This document shows positions 45,259 through 54,141 of a stretch of DNA of 64,000 nt, piece by piece; the first letter of the stretch is position 1; each line of letters begins with the position of its first letter. The notes below the pieces were generated by a model. The model searched no databases. It was not told the origin of the DNA and saw nothing but the letters and a program-made list of their open reading frames with translations. Location: positions 1 through 64,000 of the forward strand of contig CAWJGF010000015.1 of assembly GCA_963842335.1 (NCBI GenBank). The letters are read 5' to 3'. The stretch is from PALSA-600 sp963842335 (GTDB taxonomy: Bacteria; Actinomycetota; Thermoleophilia; Gaiellales; Gaiellaceae). The position numbers and the translations under genes were made by a program.

Positions 45259-46089
45259 CTACGCCGGCGCGGAAGCGTCGAGCGCCCCGGCGAGCCAGCT
45301 GTCGATCGCCACCGCAACCTCTTGCCAGTCGGGAGCTGTCATGTGCAGGTGCGGACGGCCTGCGAACTCCAGGTAGTCGGTCTTCGCCGGTGATTTCTCG
45401 TACCGCTTGAACTGGGCCTTCGAGAGCGAGGCCGGGACCGTGTGATCCTTGTCTGCGCCGACGATCAGGAGCGGCGCGCGCTCTGCGTTCTTGAAGTGCA
45501 CCTCGGTCGGCGGATGGAGATGGAAGTTTGCGAACCCCGCCTCGTAGAAGATCTGGCCGGTCTCGGGAACGGCGTACCGCTCGTAGGCTGCGGCCGCGTC
45601 CTCGGCCGGGTAGGTGTTGACGAACCCGTAGGTGAACTCCTCGAGTGTCAGCGCGACGACGCCGTGCCACTTCGACGGGTGAGCGAGTGCCGGGGAGCCG
45701 GCCTTCAACGTCGAGAAGGGCAGCGCGAGGATGCCTTTTGGCGGCGCCGGGCTCATCGCCACACCCGCTCGACCCAGGCCGCGGTCGAGTAGCAACTCGA
45801 CGAACAGCCCGCCGTAGGAATGACCGATCAAGACCGGTGGCTCATCGAGCGCCTGGATCAGCTCCGTGTAGTGGTCGACGATCTCTTGCACGCCGAGGCC
45901 CGCCCACTGGTCAGCGGTCTCGCGCATCTCCTCAACTTCGCCCTGCTTGCGCGGCCACTCCGGCGCTGACACGGCGAAGCCATGCTTGCCGAAGTAGTCG
46001 ACGTAGTTCTCCCAGCTACGAGACGAGAGCCACGCCCCGTGGATCAACATCAACGGAATCTGTCCGTTCGCGGTGCCAGTGCTCGACAT
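45259..46089 (-). CDS. Alpha/beta hydrolase
   Basis: 276 residues. Oxyanion region IHGAWLSSRSWENY, nucleophile elbow GHSYGG with Ser91, acid in VGADKDHTVP and catalytic His in the late GRPHLHM. It resembles esterase/haloperoxidase-like hydrolases. First gene of a two-gene unit with the SDR and divergent from the MMPL transporter (245 bp between). Confidence 0.88.
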   Translation of the reverse strand: MSSTGTANGQIPLMLIHGAWLSSRSWENYVDYFGKHGFAVSAPEWPRKQGEVEEMRETADQWAGLGVQEIVDHYTELIQALDEPPVLIGHSYGGLFVELLLDRGLGRAGVAMSPAPPKGILALPFSTLKAGSPALAHPSKWHGVVALTLEEFTYGFVNTYPAEDAAAAYERYAVPETGQIFYEAGFANFHLHPPTEVHFKNAERAPLLIVGADKDHTVPASLSKAQFKRYEKSPAKTDYLEFAGRPHLHMTAPDWQEVAVAIDSWLAGALDASAPA

Positions 46090-46334
46090 GCTCGCCTCCT
46101 CGGATTGACTCCGATGAGACTACGTCCTCGACCGCGAGCGACCGACCGGTCACCCCTGCCCTCTCGATCCCAGGTTCAACCAGCGCAACCGGCTTGCGGG
46201 AGCGTCGGCCGGTTTGCACGTCCAAGTCTGGTGCTGGCCCCAGGGTCGAGACGCCGGGAGGCGGGATTGGCGTGGGCGCTGCGGCGCGGCAGCGTGCGGG
46301 GGTGCGTGCAACCAACCTGAGGGGGACACACCCG

Positions 46335-48587
46335 ATGAGACCGAATCTCGCCGCTCGCGCCGGGCACTGGAGCGCGGCGCACTGGAAAACCGCGACGCTT
46401 GGCTGGCTGCTCCTCGTCGCGGGCGCGGTCGCGCTCGGCGTCAGCGTCGGCACCAAGACGCTGACCGACGTCGAACAGAGCAGCGGCGAGACCGCGCACG
46501 CAGAGCAGATTCTTGCGGATGCTGGAATCAAGCCGGCGGCAAGCGAAAGCGTGCTTGTCCAGTCGCCCATGACGACGGTGCGTTCCAAGTCGTTCGGCCG
46601 CGCGCTGAACGAGGTGTCGACGACCCTGTCAGCCCGCCCGCAGGTGACAAAGCTCCGGGCGCCGGTGCCGTCGAAGGACGGCCACTCCGCCTTGATTCAG
46701 TTCGATCTGAACGGAGACCCGGACGGCGCCGACGAACATGTGAAGCCGGTACTCGCCGCGGTCGCCGCGGTGCAGCGGGCGCATCCGAGGTTCCTGATCC
46801 GGGAGTTCGGCGGCGCGAGTGCAGATCTCGGCGTGAACAGCACGGTAGGCAAGGACTTCGCGCGTGCAGAGCGGCTGTCGGTGCCCTTGACGTTCCTCAT
46901 CCTGTTGCTCGCGTTCGGAGCGTTCGTGGCCGCCGGCATCCCGGTGCTGCTTGCCCTTTCGGCGGTACTCGGCTCGGTCGGGCTGTCGGCGATCGTGAGC
47001 CACGTCGCGCACGCCTCGGATACGACGAGCTCGGTGATCCTGCTGATGGGGATGGCGGTCGGCGTCGACTACTCGCTCTTCTACGTGAAGCGCGAGCGCG
47101 AGGAGCAAGCTGCGGGCCACGCCGGGCGTGAAGCGCTCCTGCGGGCTGCGGCGACGTCCGGCCAGGCAGTGCTGATCTCTGGAATGACCGTGCTGATCGC
47201 GATGGCCGGGCTGCTGTTCGCCGGCTCGAAGATCTTCGAGTCACTGGGGATCGGAGCGATGATCGTGGTCTTCATGTCGATGATCGGGTCGTTGACGGTG
47301 TTGCCGGCGCTCCTCGGCAAGCTCGGCGGCCGGGTCGACCGCGGCCTCATCGCCGTCCTGGCCGCGGCAGTCATGGCCGTCGGTCGCCGCCGGCCGCGAC
47401 TGCTCGTTCGGCTGACCACTCGAAAAACGATGTTGCAGCGTTTCAAGGGTGACCGGCTCGAGTCTCGGCTCTGGGGCTTCCTGCTGCGGCCTTCGCTCCG
47501 GCATCCGCTCGTCGCGGCGGGCGCGTCGGCGACGCTGCTCGTCCTGCTCGCACTGCCGGCGTTCGGCATGCATGTGAGGCTGACCGGCTTCAGCGACCTC
47601 CCCACGAGCCTTCCGATCGTGCAGACCTACGACGCCGTCCAGCATGCGTTCCCGGGCTCCCCTTCGCCGGCGACGGTCGTCGTCCGCTCGAGCAATCTCG
47701 CCACACCGACGGCGAAGGCGGCGCTCGCCGACCTCCGGCGCCGCGCACTCGCCTCCGGAGCGATCGAATCGCCGATCCGAATGACCGTCAACACGCAGCA
47801 CACCGTGGCGCAGATCGACATGCCACTCGCCGGGAACGGCGACGACGCGATGTCGTTCGCGGCTCTACGCACGCTCCGCTCAGATGTCATCCCAGCAGCG
47901 CTCGGGAAGTTGAACGGGGCCGAGTATGCAGTCACCGGCGAGACAGCGGGCAACGCCGACTTCAGATCGGCCATGCTGTCGCGCGCGCCGATCGTGTTCG
48001 CCTTCGTGCTCGGGCTCGCCTTCCTGCTCCTGCTCGTGACGTTCAGGTCGATCGTGATCCCGCTCGAAGCGATCGCGCTCAACCTGCTCTCGGTGGGAGC
48101 GGCCTACGGCGTGCTCGTGTGGGTCTTCCAGGACGGCCACCTGCAGGGGCTACTCGGCTTTCATTCGAACGGCGCCGTCCTCACGTGGTTGCCGCTCTTT
48201 CTCTTCACCGTCCTGTTCGGGCTCTCCATGGACTACCACGTCTTCATCATCAGCAGGATCCGCGAGCTTGTCGACCGAGGGGCCTCGACCGAGGAGGCGG
48301 TCGAGCGCGGCATCCGCGCGACCGCCGGCACGGTCACCAGCGCCGCGCTCGTGATGGTGGCCGTGTTCGCGATCTTCGCGACTCTCTCGACGCTCGACTT
48401 CAAGCAACTGGGAGTCGGGCTCGCCGTCGCCGTCGGCCTCGACGCCACGATCATCCGCGGCGTCCTGCTCCCGGCGACGATGAAGCTGCTCGGCGACTGG
48501 AACTGGTACCTGCCACGGTCACTGCGCTGGCTGCCGCGGCTCGACCTTGAACGCCCTGCGCGGCTGCCGGCCGGGCAGGTGGACTGA
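46335..48587 (+). CDS. MMPL/RND-family membrane transporter
   Basis: 750 residues from ATG 46335 with GAGGGGG upstream. Two repeated halves each contain a membrane helix, a large exterior loop and five helices. Key stretches are GMAVGVDYSLFYVKRERE in the first half and GLSMDYHVFIISRIRE in the second, which carry the proton-relay Asp/Tyr, and VGLDATIIRGVLLPATMKLLG at the end. MMPL proteins export lipids or hydrophobic compounds by proton motive force. A fragment like its C-terminus lies on the other strand at 52367-52486. Confidence 0.93.
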   Translation: MRPNLAARAGHWSAAHWKTATLGWLLLVAGAVALGVSVGTKTLTDVEQSSGETAHAEQILADAGIKPAASESVLVQSPMTTVRSKSFGRALNEVSTTLSARPQVTKLRAPVPSKDGHSALIQFDLNGDPDGADEHVKPVLAAVAAVQRAHPRFLIREFGGASADLGVNSTVGKDFARAERLSVPLTFLILLLAFGAFVAAGIPVLLALSAVLGSVGLSAIVSHVAHASDTTSSVILLMGMAVGVDYSLFYVKREREEQAAGHAGREALLRAAATSGQAVLISGMTVLIAMAGLLFAGSKIFESLGIGAMIVVFMSMIGSLTVLPALLGKLGGRVDRGLIAVLAAAVMAVGRRRPRLLVRLTTRKTMLQRFKGDRLESRLWGFLLRPSLRHPLVAAGASATLLVLLALPAFGMHVRLTGFSDLPTSLPIVQTYDAVQHAFPGSPSPATVVVRSSNLATPTAKAALADLRRRALASGAIESPIRMTVNTQHTVAQIDMPLAGNGDDAMSFAALRTLRSDVIPAALGKLNGAEYAVTGETAGNADFRSAMLSRAPIVFAFVLGLAFLLLLVTFRSIVIPLEAIALNLLSVGAAYGVLVWVFQDGHLQGLLGFHSNGAVLTWLPLFLFTVLFGLSMDYHVFIISRIRELVDRGASTEEAVERGIRATAGTVTSAALVMVAVFAIFATLSTLDFKQLGVGLAVAVGLDATIIRGVLLPATMKLLGDWNWYLPRSLRWLPRLDLERPARLPAGQVD

Positions 48588-48622
48588 TGCCTGGTGGCCC
48601 ACCCCTGACCTCGGGTCCTGAA

Positions 48623-48654
48623 GAAGCGACACGCTCGAGTGAGCGTGTCGCTTC
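48623..48654 (+). terminator. Perfect hairpin between the MMPL gene and the kinase gene
   Basis: GAAGCGACACGCTC pairs exactly with GAGCGTGTCGCTTC around GAGT. There is no T run, so it may be an attenuator or a weak terminator. Confidence 0.55.
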
Positions 48655-48675
48655 CTCGATGACGGGATAATCGTC

Positions 48676-49816
48676 GTGGTGGTCGCGACCTTCCTGCTGC
48701 GTCCCTTCGCAGCCGCATGGCATTTGCTCGCCAGGGCCTTCTCCGGCGACACCGGCTCGGCCGGCGTCGGAGCGACTCCGCCCCGGCCGCAGGCGTTGCC
48801 GCGGTCTCGTCTGCGGCCGCTCGCGATCGCCTTCGTCACGGTGACGGTCATCTGCGTGCTCGAGATCGTGATCTGGGCCGCGACCTCCCGGGCCTACTTC
48901 TGGCCGATCTGGACGATCTGCACCCTCGGGATCGGCGTCGCGATCTACGCCTGGATTGTGATCGTCCTCGAACGGCAGGATCTCCTCGCCCGCTTCGGGA
49001 TCCGACAGCGGCTCGCGATCTCGGCCGGAGTCTCGGTTGGGATCGCGGTGTTCTTCGTCCTCGTGTGGGCCTCCAGCTCGCGCGGCTACTTCTGGCCCGT
49101 GTGGCCGATGCTCGTCCTCCTCGTAGCGCTCGTCGGCCAGCTCACGGCGCGGGTGATCCGCTCGATCCGCGAGGGCGATCTCGCCGAGCGCATAGCCGTA
49201 CTCGAGACGAGCAGAGCGGGCGCGGTCGACCAGCAGGAGACAGAGTTGCGCAGGATCGAGCGCGACCTCCACGACGGCGCGCAAGCACGACTCGTCGCTC
49301 TCGGAATGAGCCTCGGCATGGCCGAGCAGAAGCTCTCATCGGACCCGGTCGCTGCCCGAGCCTTCCTCGCGGACGCGCGCCGTGGCGCACGCGAGGCGCT
49401 CGAGGAGCTGCGCGACCTCGCGCGCGGCATCCACCCGCCTGTGCTCGCTGATCGAGGCCTCGAGGCGGCCGTCGCCGCGCTCACGAGCCGATCGCCGCTC
49501 CGGATCAAGCTTGACGTCGACGTCGACGCGCGCCCGTCGCCGTCCGTCGAGAGCGCCGCCTACTTCGTCGTCGCCGAGGCGCTTGCCAACGTCGGCAAGC
49601 ACGCGAACGCAAGCCACGTCGAGATCGCGATCCGCCGCGAGAGAGACGTACTCGAGGCGGAGATCACGGACGACGGCAGCGGTGGAGCGAACGACAAAGG
49701 GCCAGGGCTGAGCGGGCTTGCGTCGGCGAGTCGAGGCGCTCGATGGCTCGCTCGAGGTCACGAGCCCTCCCGATGGCCCCACGATTGTTCGGGCGGTGAT
49801 TCCGTGCGGGTCGTGA
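48676..49816 (+). CDS. NarL-type (HisKA_3) sensor histidine kinase, one inserted base
   Basis: Four membrane helices (about 49-146) precede the HisKA_3 motif ERDLHDGAQARLV (His199) and an ATPase domain (AEALANVGKHANAS, DDGSGGAND). An extra base at about 49726 puts the normal ending (RVEALDGSLEV, DGPTIVRAVIPCGS) in another frame; correcting it gives a stop at 49814-49816, 13 bp after the start of the regulator gene. The raw frame instead runs into the regulator, creating a false fusion. GATAAT lies 4 nt before GTG 48676. It signals to the NarL-type regulator downstream. Confidence 0.85.
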
Positions 49817-50448
49817 TTGCCGAAGATCTCGCGCTCCTGCGCGACGGGCTCACGAGACTGCTCCGCGACAACGGCTTCGAGGTTGTCGCCGCCGTCGCCG
49901 ATGGCGAGGCGCTCGTGCAAGCGGTGGCGCTCGAACGCCCGGACATTGCCATCGTCGACATCCGACTGCCTCCCACGTTCCGCGACGAAGGCTTGCGGGC
50001 GGCGCTGAAGTTACGCGACCTCGCACCCGAGACTGCAGTGTTGATCGTCTCTCAGTACGTCGAACAAGCCTACGCGGCGGAGTTGCTCGCCGATGGGCGC
50101 GGCGGCATCGGTTACCTGCTCAAAGACCGGATCATGGATGTCGAAGACTTCGTCGAGGCCGTCTGCCGCGTCGCAGGCGGAGGCACCGCACTCGACCCCG
50201 AAGTCGTCGCCCAGCTCGTCGCTCGCCAAGAGGCCGGTGGGCCGATCGGGACGCTCACTCCGCGCGAATCCGAGGTGCTCGCCCTCATGGCAGAGGGACG
50301 CTCGAATGCGGCGATCGCCCGCGAGCTCGTGCTGACCGTCGGCGCGGTCGAGAAGCACATGGCGAACATCCTCATGAAGCTCCGGCTGCCACCGTCGAAC
50401 GACGATCACAGACGTGTGCTTGCGGTGCTCGCCTATCTCAGATCCTGA
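49804..50448 (+). CDS. NarL/FixJ-type response regulator
   Basis: 214 residues from GTG 49804. The receiver has phosphoacceptor Asp52 (AIVDIRLPP), Lys in YLLKDR, and a LuxR-type helix-turn-helix (LTPRESEVLALMAEGRSNAA, VGAVEKHMANILMKL). Overlaps the end of the kinase gene and forms its cognate partner. Activates transcription when phosphorylated; targets unknown. Confidence 0.92.
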   Translation: MRVVIAEDLALLRDGLTRLLRDNGFEVVAAVADGEALVQAVALERPDIAIVDIRLPPTFRDEGLRAALKLRDLAPETAVLIVSQYVEQAYAAELLADGRGGIGYLLKDRIMDVEDFVEAVCRVAGGGTALDPEVVAQLVARQEAGGPIGTLTPRESEVLALMAEGRSNAAIARELVLTVGAVEKHMANILMKLRLPPSNDDHRRVLAVLAYLRS

Positions 50449-50980
50449 TCGGCTTGAACCAGTCACCTCGGGCAAGCTCAGTCTGTTGCCGAGAAGACGA
50501 TGCGCCGGTGACCCGTCCAGTGGTCACCGTCACTCTCCAGCAGCCTGGGGCCGGCACGCTCACGTAGGACGGGTAGTCGCCAAAGCCGCGGTAGGTTTCC
50601 GAGAACGAACCGGTGGCGTCGAGGCGTTCGCCCTGGATCGTGAGTTTCCGTGTGTAGCCCGTGCTCCGTGTAATCCAGAGCACCTTCGGGTTGATCGATC
50701 GCTGTTTCTTGGTCGTGAAGATCCGGGCTCCGAGTAAGTGCTCCTTCGCCCACGGGAACATCGTCGGGTCGTAGAAGAAGAGATGGGCCTTGAACCGACC
50801 GTCAGGAGCGCTCGACACCCACGGCACAGCGCCCAGTCCTGGCTCGACACCACGATACGGCACGTAGTGAACGTGGCTCATCGGGCAGCTGCTGGGGGTG
50901 GTCCGGTTCGCCTCTGATGCGGCTGGAAGGCCGAGCAGCAGCGCGACGGCCGAGCCGGCGAGCAGCGACGAAAGCGCCAT
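50438..50980 (-). CDS. Secreted protein of unknown function
   Basis: 180 residues from ATG 50980; a TATCAT box is 6 nt upstream, so the start looks leaderless. Signal peptide MALSSLLAGSAVALLLGLPA, then a beta-rich domain with SCPMSHVHYVPYRGVEPG, FFYDPTMFPWAKEHLLGARI and PAPGCWRVTVTTG, with Cys that may pair. It may be a small beta-sandwich exported protein; no family assigned. Converges with the response regulator with an 11-bp overlap. Confidence 0.7.
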   Translation of the reverse strand: MALSSLLAGSAVALLLGLPAASEANRTTPSSCPMSHVHYVPYRGVEPGLGAVPWVSSAPDGRFKAHLFFYDPTMFPWAKEHLLGARIFTTKKQRSINPKVLWITRSTGYTRKLTIQGERLDATGSFSETYRGFGDYPSYVSVPAPGCWRVTVTTGRVTGASSSRQQTELARGDWFKPIRI

Positions 50981-50986
50981 CTGTCG

Positions 50987-50992
50987 ATGATA
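50987..50992 (-). promoter_or_regulatory. -10 box of the secreted protein gene (leaderless)
   Basis: TATCAT on the minus strand, 6 nt from the ATG at 50980. Confidence 0.45.
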
Positions 50993-51144
50993 CGACCGCG
51001 CGCGCGGTCCACCGCCTGCGGAGGTCACCGGCCCGTCACGGTGCGGCGGGCCCTCCCGCTGCGTTAGCCTCCTGAGAAACTTGTGTGCGCACGCAAGTGT
51101 GCCGTGCGCAGGAAACTGAGTTCCGTCGCCTGGGGGTATACGAG

Positions 51145-52266
51145 ATGAGCACTGCCAGTAGAGATGTGCGTCCGAGCGTCGCGGTCGTCGGCGGCGGTTA
51201 TGGCGGCTTCAACGTCGCGAGGGCACTCGACGAGTTCGCTGACGTGACCCTGGTCGAGCCGCGCGACGCGTTCGTCCACAACGTCGCAGCGCTACGGGCG
51301 TTGGTCGAGCCCGAGTGGCTTCCGAGAATCTTTCTGTCCTACGACCGGCTGCTCGCACACGGCCTGGTCCTTCGTGACCGCGCCGTCGCAGTCGACGGAC
51401 GCAGCATCACCCTCGCATCGGGGACCGACCTGACCCCCGACTTCATCGTCCTCGCTACCGGTTCAACCTACCCCTACCCGGCGAAGTCCGGCACGGACGA
51501 AACCGCCACGGCTCTCCGCCGCTACCGCGCGAGCCACGAAGAGCTGGTGCAGGCAGAGCGCGTGCTGATCGTGGGCGCCGGGCCAACCGGCCTGGAGCTC
51601 GGCGGTGAGATCAGCGATCGCTGGCCCGAGAAGGAGATCACGATCCTCGAGCCCGAGCCCGAGATTCTCGCCGGCCCCTACAAGCAAGAGCTCCGGACAG
51701 AGGTCCGTCGGCAACTCGAGGAGCGAGGCGTCGAGTTCGTACTCGGCGAGGCGCTGACCGCCGAGCCGGAGAGCCCGCCGGTGACGTTCGGCCCGTTCGC
51801 GGTCTCGACTTCGGCCGGCCGCACGATCGAGGCCGACATCTGGTTTCGCTGCTACGGGCTCACCCCCGTGAGCGACTACCTGCGCGGCGGCCTTGCGAGC
51901 GCACGACTCGCCGACGGCTCGATCGAGGTGACGCCCGAGCTCCAGGTCACGGGGCACACGAACGTGTTCGCGCTCGGCGACGTCGCCGCCGCCGACCTGA
52001 AGACCGCGGGCCGCGCGGGCCGGGAGGCAGAGACCGTCGTCGCCAACATCCGCGCGCTCGTCGAGGGAGGGGAACTCCAGGCCTACGAGCCGAGTCCTCC
52101 CGCGATCGTGATCCCGCTCGGCCCACGCGGCGGCGCCTCGGAGCTCCCCGGGCAGGACGAGATCGCGGGCGCCGAAAAAACCGCGGCGATCAAGGGCGAG
52201 CACATGTTCGTCGACAACTACCACGAGCTGTTCGGGCTGGCTACGGAGCCGGCAACGATTCGGTGA
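51145..52266 (+). CDS. NAD(P)/FAD-dependent oxidoreductase (NDH-2/AIFM2-like)
   Basis: 373 residues from ATG 51145. FAD site VAVVGGGYGGFNVARAL at residues 12-28, second dinucleotide site VLIVGAGPTGLELGGE in the middle, and the FAD-binding NVFALGDVAA near the C-terminus. Its Rossmann pair layout and length match type II NADH dehydrogenase-like or AIFM2-like oxidoreductases that pass electrons from NAD(P)H to quinones or other acceptors. No redox-active CxxC pair is visible. It stands alone. Confidence 0.88.
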   Translation: MSTASRDVRPSVAVVGGGYGGFNVARALDEFADVTLVEPRDAFVHNVAALRALVEPEWLPRIFLSYDRLLAHGLVLRDRAVAVDGRSITLASGTDLTPDFIVLATGSTYPYPAKSGTDETATALRRYRASHEELVQAERVLIVGAGPTGLELGGEISDRWPEKEITILEPEPEILAGPYKQELRTEVRRQLEERGVEFVLGEALTAEPESPPVTFGPFAVSTSAGRTIEADIWFRCYGLTPVSDYLRGGLASARLADGSIEVTPELQVTGHTNVFALGDVAAADLKTAGRAGREAETVVANIRALVEGGELQAYEPSPPAIVIPLGPRGGASELPGQDEIAGAEKTAAIKGEHMFVDNYHELFGLATEPATIR

Positions 52267-52366
52267 GACAACTGCGGCGCGGTCTACGCGGCGGCCTCTC
52301 CCGGGGCGACGGCCGGCGGAAACTGCTGGCGCCCTTTGCTGTTCGTGTGTCTCGTCCTCGACGTGC

Positions 52367-52486
52367 CTACGACGTTGAGCCGAGGCAGGACGCTCTGCCT
52401 AGCCACATCAGGCCCGGGACGAGCACGGAGCGAACGATCAGCGCGTCGAGCAGGACCGCGCCTGCCAGGCCGAGGCCGAAGAGCAT
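52367..52486 (-). pseudogene. C-terminal remnant of an MMPL-type transporter
   Basis: A 39-codon frame (52486-52367) reads MLFGLGLAGAVLLDALIVRS then VLVPGLMWLGRAS, which matches the end of MMPL transporters (compare GLDATIIRGVLLPATMKLLG at the end of the complete gene at 46335-48587). Nothing upstream belongs to such a gene, so it is a gene fragment in the 330-bp gap between the oxidoreductase and the DsbA-like gene. Confidence 0.65.
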
Positions 52487-52598
52487 ATAAACAATTTCGT
52501 CTTTGCTTCTCTTCGATTCGTTTCTAAAATCCATGACGATCCTCTCTCCTTTCCGTAAGGCGCCGCCCCAGTACCAGTCCTTGTGCTATCAAGCATTG

Positions 52599-53474
52599 AT
52601 GGCAATCAAGGCGACGCTCTACAGCGATCCGGCCTGCCCCTGGGCCTACTCGGCGCTGCCGGCGCTCAGGGTGCTGGAATGGCGCTACGGCCGGGGGATC
52701 GACTGGCGGCTCGTCGTGATCGGCTTGACCGAAGACGCGTCGCAGTATGTCGCCCGTGGTTACACACCCCTTCGCGGCGCGCTCGGACAGCTTCGGTTCA
52801 AGCGGTACGGAATGCCCTTCGCGCCCCAGCCGAAGGAGCGCATCAGCGCAACCGCCCGCGCATGCCGCGCGGTCGTGGCCGCGAGACTCCACCGATCGGG
52901 AGACGAATGGCGGGTGTTCCGCGCGTTGCAGCTGGCCAACTTCACGACACCACTCTTGCTCGACGACGACGATCAGCTCGCGGCGCTCCTGCGGACCATT
53001 CCCGGGGTCGACGCCGACGCGGTCGTGTCACGGCTCGATGATCCGCTCGTGACCGACGCATATGAGCGCGACCGGGCCGAGGCGCGAACGGCAGCGGGCT
53101 CGGCCGCCGAGTTGCAAGGCAAGACCGCCGCCACGGACGGGCCTGTTCGCTTCACCGCTCCGTCAGTCGTCTTCGAGCTCGACGGACGGCGACTTGTTGC
53201 GGGTGGCTTCCAGCCGGTCGAGGCCTACGACGTGCTGGTGGCGAATCTCGAGCCGGGAATCGAACGCACACCGGTTCCCGCTGACCCGCTGCCACTCCTC
53301 GAGCACTTCACGGAAGGAGTGACGACGCAGGAGGCCGCGGCGCTGATGACTGAGGGGAACGACGCCCCAGACCGTGTGGGCGTCGAAGAGGCCCTGCTCG
53401 GCCTCGTCGCGGCCGGCAGCGCGGTACGTCAGCCGCTCGGCGACGACGCACTCTGGCGCTTGCGCGTCGCCTGA
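52599..53474 (+). CDS. DsbA-family (FrnE/2-hydroxychromene isomerase-like) protein
   Basis: 291 residues. Near the N-terminus the thioredoxin-fold motif YSDPACPWAY contains one Cys (Cys13) and CPWA instead of CxxC, followed by RVLEWRYGRGIDWRLVVIGL and a long helical insertion, as in DsbA/FrnE-type proteins. With no second active Cys it probably acts as a glutathione-type isomerase or a single-Cys thiol enzyme. No signal peptide, so cytoplasmic. The frame opens 96 bp further upstream. Confidence 0.85.
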   Translation: MAIKATLYSDPACPWAYSALPALRVLEWRYGRGIDWRLVVIGLTEDASQYVARGYTPLRGALGQLRFKRYGMPFAPQPKERISATARACRAVVAARLHRSGDEWRVFRALQLANFTTPLLLDDDDQLAALLRTIPGVDADAVVSRLDDPLVTDAYERDRAEARTAAGSAAELQGKTAATDGPVRFTAPSVVFELDGRRLVAGGFQPVEAYDVLVANLEPGIERTPVPADPLPLLEHFTEGVTTQEAAALMTEGNDAPDRVGVEEALLGLVAAGSAVRQPLGDDALWRLRVA

Positions 53475-54141
53475 GCGACGTCGTCCGGCAATGGTGTGGT
53501 CGTCCTCTGCGCGCGCCCGCTGTCAGCGACACGTCAGAGCGCGGTCAGCGGTCTCACGCAGCCTCCCCGACAGTACCCGGACAGGAGAGGGAAGCAGTGC
53601 GTGGAGCCCACCTTTCTCGCGGAGTGTGGGCCGCCGCCTTGACCGCCGGGCCGGGGCCTCCCGCGCGCCGTCGCGTTCGCGATCAGGTGCGACAGGCCTC
53701 GACTCTACTCGTCGCCGACGGCGGCTCTCGCTCCGACGGACTGCTTGATCTCTTCGACTACTCCGAACGGACGCAGATCGCGTCTGCGCACCGCTCGCAC
53801 TCGAGATCTGCGATGAGCTCGTGACGACTCATCAGCTCCGAGGGACCGACGCTCACTTCGACTCTCGCGACGACGCGAGATCTCTCGACACGCGACGAGC
53901 TCGGCACGAGCGACACTCTCTCACACAGACGCGCATCAGGCCTACTCGCCGACACGAATCTCTCACGAGCGATCGCCGCTCGAGCTCTGCGATAACGCCG
54001 ACGCTCACACAGACAGCTCAAACAGCGCTCACGACAACTATGAAACCAATCGTAGAAGCGACAGGATATTTGATTCGAGGACGAGAATAATATAGAATAT
54101 TAAAAAATTTTTGGATAGGTTAAATTTTTTGACGCGGACGA
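53475..54141. other. Gene-free region that slides into AT-rich sequence
   Basis: 667 bp without a believable gene on either strand. The left part is GC-rich; from about 53750 it fills with Ser/Arg/Thr-like codon runs and short direct motifs (CTCGCGAC, GAGCTC), and from about 54060 to 54133 it becomes almost pure A/T (for example AATATTAAAAAATTTTTGG). The next gene, at 54142, is again GC-rich. The cause is open: mobile-element border, contig join, or an AT-rich regulatory block. Confidence 0.6.

Noticed and set aside
48676..50448. One 590-residue kinase-regulator fusion
   Set aside because: A single-base insertion near 49726 explains it; the corrected kinase stop and an internal regulator start fit the families.
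53597..53824. Small gene with GTG start in the 53.5-54.1 kb gap
   Set aside because: Composition is Arg/Ser/Ala-random without ribosome binding site or homologous pattern.
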